From the NCBI GenBank assembly GCA_035526665.1, contig DATLBY010000187.1, forward strand, positions 1 through 19,247: DNA of 19,247 nucleotides, in the 5' to 3' direction. Source of the stretch: DATLBY01 sp035526665 (GTDB lineage: Bacteria > Acidobacteriota > Terriglobia > Bryobacterales > Bryobacteraceae). Every line of letters starts with the position of its first letter. Within the stretch, counting starts at the first letter, position 1. The notes under the pieces are model-generated. The model ran no database searches, was not told the origin of the DNA, and was given only the letters and a program-made list of their open reading frames with translations. Positions 15,596 through 19,247 of the stretch are shown in pieces. Both the position numbers and the translations under genes were made by a program.

Positions 15596-17962
15596 TTAGT
15601 TCTCTTTCTTCGTATACTTGGCAGCGGTCTTCAGACGATTCTTCAGCTCGTCGCTTGCTTCCAGAAGATCGTTGGTGTCGAAGATCACCTTCGGTGTCAG
15701 AAAAATAATCAGCTCCGTCCGATCCCGCGAATAGGATCGATTGCCGAAGGCAGCGCCCAAGACCGGGATGCGATTCAGGCCGGGAATTCCTGTCGTGCTC
15801 ATCCCATGGCCTTCCTGGATAATGCCGCCAATCGCGACCGTGTCGCCATCCTGGAGTGTCACCTGGGTCTGCACCGTGCGTTTCGAGAACGACGGCGATT
15901 GAATGCCCGCGCTGGCCGCCGGGTATATGGGAGCACTGACCTCCTGGTTGATCACCATGGTCACGATTCCCGTTGGATTCACCCGCGCGGTGATGTTCAG
16001 AGTTACGCCGGTATTGCGATTCGCGATGCTGTTGGCGAACAGTGAGCTGCCGCCGCTTTGAGCGCCGGTCACGGCCTGCGCCGTGAGCGTGGGAACTTCA
16101 ATTCCGACGTTTAGGGACGCCGGTATGGAATCGGTCGCGATCAGGCTGGGGGCCGAAAGAACACGAGCTTTGGTGGCGATTTCCTGGGTGCTCAACGCTG
16201 CCAGTAATTCGCGGCCGCCGATGAAAGCGCCAGCCGTCAGGCCCATGCCGCCACCGCTTAAACCTCCCACGATTTTGTGTGTATCCAGCTTCAGGCCCGA
16301 GGTGTTCCCGCCCTTGTTTTGTAGATACGCCGTCACACCGCTCTGCAGTGAGCCCGTCAGATCCACTTCGTAGATTCTCGCCTCAATCAGCACCTGCCGC
16401 GGCGGGATATCCAGGTCGTTCAGCAGCTTCACAATGCTTTGGTATTCCGTTGGGGTGCCCTGGATCAATAGGGTGTTATCCATCGGATTAGGGATCACGC
16501 GGGGAATACGGATGTTGGGATTGCCTCCGGCGGCGTTTGCCAGGTACATGCCCGTCAGGTCAGGCGAAGCTGCGGGCATTCCGGGCGGCAATGCAACTGA
16601 GCCTCCAGCAACTCCCCCGGCCGGGACGCCGCCGGGTACGGCCATGCCGCCACTTGCGGTCGAATAACCCGCTTGCGCGCCCACGCCGGCGCCTCCGCCT
16701 ACGTACATGCCACCACCGCCCCCGCCCATTCCGCCCATGCCGCCCATACCGCCATACATTCCGCCCATGCCTCCGCCACCGCCGTACATCCCACCCATTC
16801 CCCCGCCGTACATACCGCCCATGCCGCCCATACCGCCACCATACATCCCGCCCATGCCACCGCCACCGTACATGCCACCCATCATGCCGTAACCGGCGCC
16901 GCCATACAGCTGCATGATCGCCATGGCGAGCATGGGGGCGCTGCCGTATTTCACGCGATAAATGTAGTTATCGATGGAGCCGGCCGTGGATTTCACGGAG
17001 ACGTCGAGTTTCGTGATCCAGTTCTCCACCTCTCCGAACACCCCGGGATTGGGAGCTACCGCGATCACCGTGTTGATCCGGTCGACCGGGAGGAACTTGA
17101 CTGGAGTCGTGTTGCTGGTCAGCGACATCCCTTTAAAAATGTTTTCCAGCTCCTTGGCGATATCGGTGGGACGGCTGTGTTTCACCTCGAACAGTTTCAC
17201 GCGTTCGCCGGCGAAGCTGTCGGTATCGAACAGCGCCACCAGCTCCATCAGCCGCTTCACATTCCTGCGGCTGTCCTGAATGACCAGCAGGTTGGCCGAG
17301 GGGTAGGTCCAAATCTTCGCATGCTCTCCCCGGAATTCGTTCAGCAGTTTTGCCAGCTCGTCCACCGTCGCGTACTTGAGGAACACGAGATCGAGCATGA
17401 TGCGGTCATCTTCGCTGGTGGGCTTTACGTTGACCTCGGGATGAATGGGGAGGCTCTGCGCCTCGGCCAGCGGAATGATCCGGTAGATGTCTCCGACCTG
17501 CACCATTACCGCGCCGTTGATACGAAGGATCGTATCCAGCAAGGTGCGGTTATCCATTTTGCTGGTGTCGCCGTAGGTATTGATGGTGATGCCGCCCTTC
17601 ACCCGGGGATCGAGGATATAGTTGATCTTCAATTGCCGGGCGAGCAGGTCGATGACTTCCACAAGAGAGGCATTCTGCAGGTTCATGCCCCCGGTGGTGC
17701 TGGGCGGCGCAATGGTCAACGTACTGGTGTCGGGCTTGGGCACAGCGGGCGCAGCGGGCTGCGTCGTGGGAGACGGACTCTGTCCCGGCCGCGCATTGGG
17801 CTGGGGCTGATTGGGCGGCGGCTGTGCAGGCTGACCTTGCGGGGGCGGCGGCGTCGCGCCGCGAAAGCCCGGAGGCAGCACCTGGAACGAAAACGCCGCG
17901 CCCAAGACGAGTAGTCCGGCAGCCGCAACGCGCAAACCCTGTCCTACACCATGCTTACTCAT
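15596..17962 (-). CDS. gspD: Type II secretion-type outer-membrane secretin GspD with Gly/Met/Tyr-rich insert
   Basis: The secretin is a multimeric outer-membrane channel for folded periplasmic proteins. The 788-residue product has a signal sequence (about 1-26), a Pro/Gln-rich linker (30-78), and then periplasmic domains: N0 about 92-165, N1 about 187-247, N2 about 254-322 and N3 about 332-518. The secretin core (about 522-760) carries VLIEARIYEVDL, VLSAPSLIATD, GVTLNITARVNP, the QVTLQDGDTVAIGGI block and IPVLGAAFG. The four N-domains favour GspD over PilQ, although a related pilus or secretion system is not excluded. N3 is split by a long low-complexity insert (about 354-482), the first half of which is Gly/Met/Tyr. 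The start lies three bases after the stop of the small PFG gene and downstream of a GspC-like gene, the order expected for a gspC-gspD pair with one extra gene between. Confidence 0.93.
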   Translation of the reverse strand: MSKHGVGQGLRVAAAGLLVLGAAFSFQVLPPGFRGATPPPPQGQPAQPPPNQPQPNARPGQSPSPTTQPAAPAVPKPDTSTLTIAPPSTTGGMNLQNASLVEVIDLLARQLKINYILDPRVKGGITINTYGDTSKMDNRTLLDTILRINGAVMVQVGDIYRIIPLAEAQSLPIHPEVNVKPTSEDDRIMLDLVFLKYATVDELAKLLNEFRGEHAKIWTYPSANLLVIQDSRRNVKRLMELVALFDTDSFAGERVKLFEVKHSRPTDIAKELENIFKGMSLTSNTTPVKFLPVDRINTVIAVAPNPGVFGEVENWITKLDVSVKSTAGSIDNYIYRVKYGSAPMLAMAIMQLYGGAGYGMMGGMYGGGGMGGMYGGGMGGMGGMYGGGMGGMYGGGGGMGGMYGGMGGMGGMGGGGGGMYVGGGAGVGAQAGYSTASGGMAVPGGVPAGGVAGGSVALPPGMPAASPDLTGMYLANAAGGNPNIRIPRVIPNPMDNTLLIQGTPTEYQSIVKLLNDLDIPPRQVLIEARIYEVDLTGSLQSGVTAYLQNKGGNTSGLKLDTHKIVGGLSGGGMGLTAGAFIGGRELLAALSTQEIATKARVLSAPSLIATDSIPASLNVGIEVPTLTAQAVTGAQSGGSSLFANSIANRNTGVTLNITARVNPTGIVTMVINQEVSAPIYPAASAGIQSPSFSKRTVQTQVTLQDGDTVAIGGIIQEGHGMSTTGIPGLNRIPVLGAAFGNRSYSRDRTELIIFLTPKVIFDTNDLLEASDELKNRLKTAAKYTKKEN
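16691..16903 (-). repeat. In-frame Gly/Met/Tyr low-complexity tract inside the secretin gene
   Basis: Short units coding for GGM, GGMYGG and GGGMGG are repeated without frame loss over residues 354-424 of the secretin. The units are imperfect at the DNA level. The tract also yields proline-rich open frames on the opposite strand, which are artefacts. It interrupts the N3 domain, between LAMAIMQLY and the strand that resumes at IRVIP-like residues near 486. Confidence 0.9.
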
Positions 17963-17965
17963 CCG

Positions 17966-18460
17966 CTATTTCGATCCCGTCTTAGCGGTATTGTTGGCGC
18001 GCTGCCGCTCCCATAACTGCTGTTCTTCGGCCGTTAGCGCAGTCTTTTTGCGTGTCCATTTATAGCTGCCGAAGGGAGTCTGCTTTTCAAAGCGAATGCT
18101 GTCTCCCTCCTCTTTGGCGGTAACCGAGGCTTCGGAATCGGCAGCCGTGGCCGTGTCTGCCCGCTTGCGCGATCCGAACGGATTGCCCGCTTTCTGCTTT
18201 TCGGTGGTCTCGTCTGCGGCCTTGACGGAGGCGCCAAAGGGAGTCGGCATGGAATGTCCCGGCGCAGCAGGGGCCGCGGCGGATTCTTCCGTTTTGCTAT
18301 AGCCGAACGGACTCTTCCGGTAAATCCACGTTTTTCCCTTGGCGTCCTTGTACCGGTACTCCAGCGGCGAGATCGCTACAGCGCCCTTGGGGATTCCCGC
18401 GGGGTTCTCCAGGCTAAAGCCGAGTGAAACGCTAATCAGTAACAGAGTAAGTATTCGCAT
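17966..18460 (-). CDS. Small exported protein with four PFG motifs, in the secretin operon
   Basis: This family is not recognised. The 164-residue product begins MRILTLLLISVSLGFSLENP, a short signal peptide. The ATG at 18460 is preferred because it starts the signal peptide directly. A GTG at 18469, overlapping the upstream stop, is the alternative and would add three residues. The mature part is charged and Ala/Thr-rich, with little predicted core. Four motifs stand out: SPFG at 50-53 (after KGKTWIYRK), TPFG at 73-76, NPFG at 93-96 and TPFG at 128-131 (followed by SYKW). The C-terminal 30 residues look helical (ALTAEEQQLWERQRANN). It sits between the GspC-like gene and the secretin with near-zero spacing. 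A periplasmic linker, pilotin-like helper or assembly factor is therefore plausible, but this is inference from position. Confidence 0.82.
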   Translation of the reverse strand: MRILTLLLISVSLGFSLENPAGIPKGAVAISPLEYRYKDAKGKTWIYRKSPFGYSKTEESAAAPAAPGHSMPTPFGASVKAADETTEKQKAGNPFGSRKRADTATAADSEASVTAKEEGDSIRFEKQTPFGSYKWTRKKTALTAEEQQLWERQRANNTAKTGSK

Positions 18461-18465
18461 AATGA

Positions 18466-19194
18466 TCACTGAACCGGGTCCCAGCGGCAGCTTTTGCCGA
18501 AGGGTGTTTCCATCACAACTTTCTTCATACCGTCCGCCACCGTCCCCGCGGGTGAGGTGTCACTTGCTACGCAGGCCTTCGAGCCCCGGCCCGCCGCCAC
18601 ATCACTCGGACCCGGCTTTGACGGAGCCAGGCTGGTGCTGCCCGCGGCATTCGATGCCGGCGCAGCCACCGGAGTGGGCTCGGCCGCCGGGGGCGGAGTG
18701 GTGCGATCTTTCAGCTCGTCGATCCGCTTTTTGATCCGCTCCCCGTTCCACTCCAGGAGAACTTCGCTGTTATTGAAGGCGAGTAGCTTGAATTCGCCTA
18801 CTTTGTCGCCGGCTTTGTAGCTTTTATGTTGGGCGCCGGATTTCTCGGCCATGATGACCATGGGGCCTTGGCCGATATTGACCACCCCATAGGCCGACGG
18901 GAGCGCCGGCATGGGAGGAGGAGGCGGCGGCGCCGGCGGCGGCTTCAATATCACGTTGGGATTGCGATCGCGGACAAACAGCATTTTCTGCGCGACATCC
19001 ACATAGTTGGTGGGCTTTGCCGCCAGCGGTTTGGCAATGGGAGCAATGGCCGGCGGCGGGAGCGGCTTCACCTGCTGCCGTGCCACGGCTGCCTCCCGCT
19101 CGCGCGATTCCACCCAACGATTCCTTAGGATCCAACCGGCTCCTACTACAAGCAGAAGCAGAAAAAGATTCAGTGAGACCAGGCGGCTTTTCAA
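18466..19194 (-). CDS. gspC: GspC/PilP-like inner-membrane protein of the type II secretion operon
   Basis: This is a likely inner-membrane component that links the platform to the secretin. The 242-residue product has one N-terminal membrane anchor (about residues 8-24) with a short cytoplasmic start. The periplasmic part includes a Pro-rich stretch (84-97) and a homology region-like domain (about 62-162). That domain shows YVDVAQKMLFV, YGVVNIGQGPMVIM, KAGDKVGEFKLLAF and EVLLEWNGERIKKRIDEL, the pattern of GspC/PilP beta domains. No PDZ domain is present. After a Pro/Ala-rich linker the protein ends in METPFGKSCRW plus four residues, echoing the PFG motifs of the next gene. The start is a TTG overlapping the upstream stop by four bases (TTGA), with a G-run upstream. 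I chose it because the anchor begins there. The assignment to GspC rather than PilP is moderately sure. Confidence 0.82.
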   Translation of the reverse strand: MKSRLVSLNLFLLLLVVGAGWILRNRWVESREREAAVARQQVKPLPPPAIAPIAKPLAAKPTNYVDVAQKMLFVRDRNPNVILKPPPAPPPPPPMPALPSAYGVVNIGQGPMVIMAEKSGAQHKSYKAGDKVGEFKLLAFNNSEVLLEWNGERIKKRIDELKDRTTPPPAAEPTPVAAPASNAAGSTSLAPSKPGPSDVAAGRGSKACVASDTSPAGTVADGMKKVVMETPFGKSCRWDPVQ

Positions 19195-19247
19195 AACGCA
19201 GTGCCCCCCTTCTTCTCAGGAATCAACTGGCGCCGCACCAGGCCCGA
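19191..19247 (-). CDS. C-terminal fragment of an upstream operon gene
   Basis: The minus-strand frame entering from the right edge encodes 18 residues ending IPEKKGGTAF and stops at TGA (19193-19191). The stop overlaps the TTG start of the GspC-like gene by four bases, the kind of coupling seen in operons. The fragment is too short to identify. In gsp/pil operons a GspM/PilO-type gene often stands here, but nothing in these residues proves that. Confidence 0.5.
   Translation of the reverse strand, partial: SGLVRRQLIPEKKGGTAF

Noticed and set aside
15541..15598. Inverted repeat CGCCG/CGGCG just after the secretin stop as a terminator
   Set aside because: The stem is only five pairs with a nine-base loop and no T tract on the minus strand. 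It is too weak to claim separation of the secretin and the 1296-aa gene.
16691..16903. Repeated tract considered as a CRISPR array or non-coding minisatellite
   Set aside because: Units are short, imperfect and contiguous without spacers, and they stay in frame inside the secretin.
16673..17914. Long plus-strand open frame of 413 codons opposite the secretin
   Set aside because: It is antisense to a well-supported secretin. Its His/Ala/Pro-rich composition is the mirror of the Gly/Met/Tyr tract and GC-rich codons, and no domain is recognisable.

Overview
The window looks like chromosomal DNA of an Acidobacterium close to Candidatus Solibacter (Bryobacterales). The main reason is that two large secreted proteins end in what I recognise as the 'Solibacter uncharacterized C-terminal domain' (TIGR03437 type), which is nearly restricted to that lineage. 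The moderately high GC, the many Sec signal peptides and the Ig/LGFP-repeat secretome agree with this. The placement is from memory of the families, not from a search.

Layout: (1) 1-2239, minus strand: the sulfate-activation pair cysD-cysN, with cysN running off the left edge. (2) 2313-5755, plus strand: a secreted M28 metallopeptidase with a PA-type insert, a secreted protein with an NTF2-like and an Ig-like part, and an unrecognised 282-residue protein. A strong symmetric hairpin at 5755-5779 closes this block against the converging gene. (3) 5794-15525, minus strand: three large secreted proteins. These are a beta-propeller plus five Ig-like domains plus Solibacter C-terminal domain (1151 aa), a cysteine-paired 626-aa exported protein with its own terminator and candidate promoters, and a 1296-aa LGFP/Ig/C39-like/Solibacter-C-terminal mosaic. 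(4) 15596-19247, minus strand: a tightly packed secretion operon. It has the tail of an unidentified gene, a GspC/PilP-like inner-membrane protein, a small exported protein with four PFG motifs, and a GspD-type secretin with a long Gly/Met/Tyr insert.

The most plausible joint picture is a type II secretion (or related secretin) operon directly upstream of large Sec-exported surface proteins that could be its cargo. Two observations stand out. A short [S/T/N]-P-F-G motif recurs in the GspC-like tail, four times in the small neighbour, and once in the plus-strand gene at 3985. The C39-like papain-fold domain of the 1296-aa protein keeps its His and Asp but has Ala where the catalytic Cys is expected. 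No tRNA, rRNA, CRISPR array, insertion sequence or phage gene was seen. The only gene-free stretch over 300 bases is 11315-11634, which holds candidate promoters and a leader.
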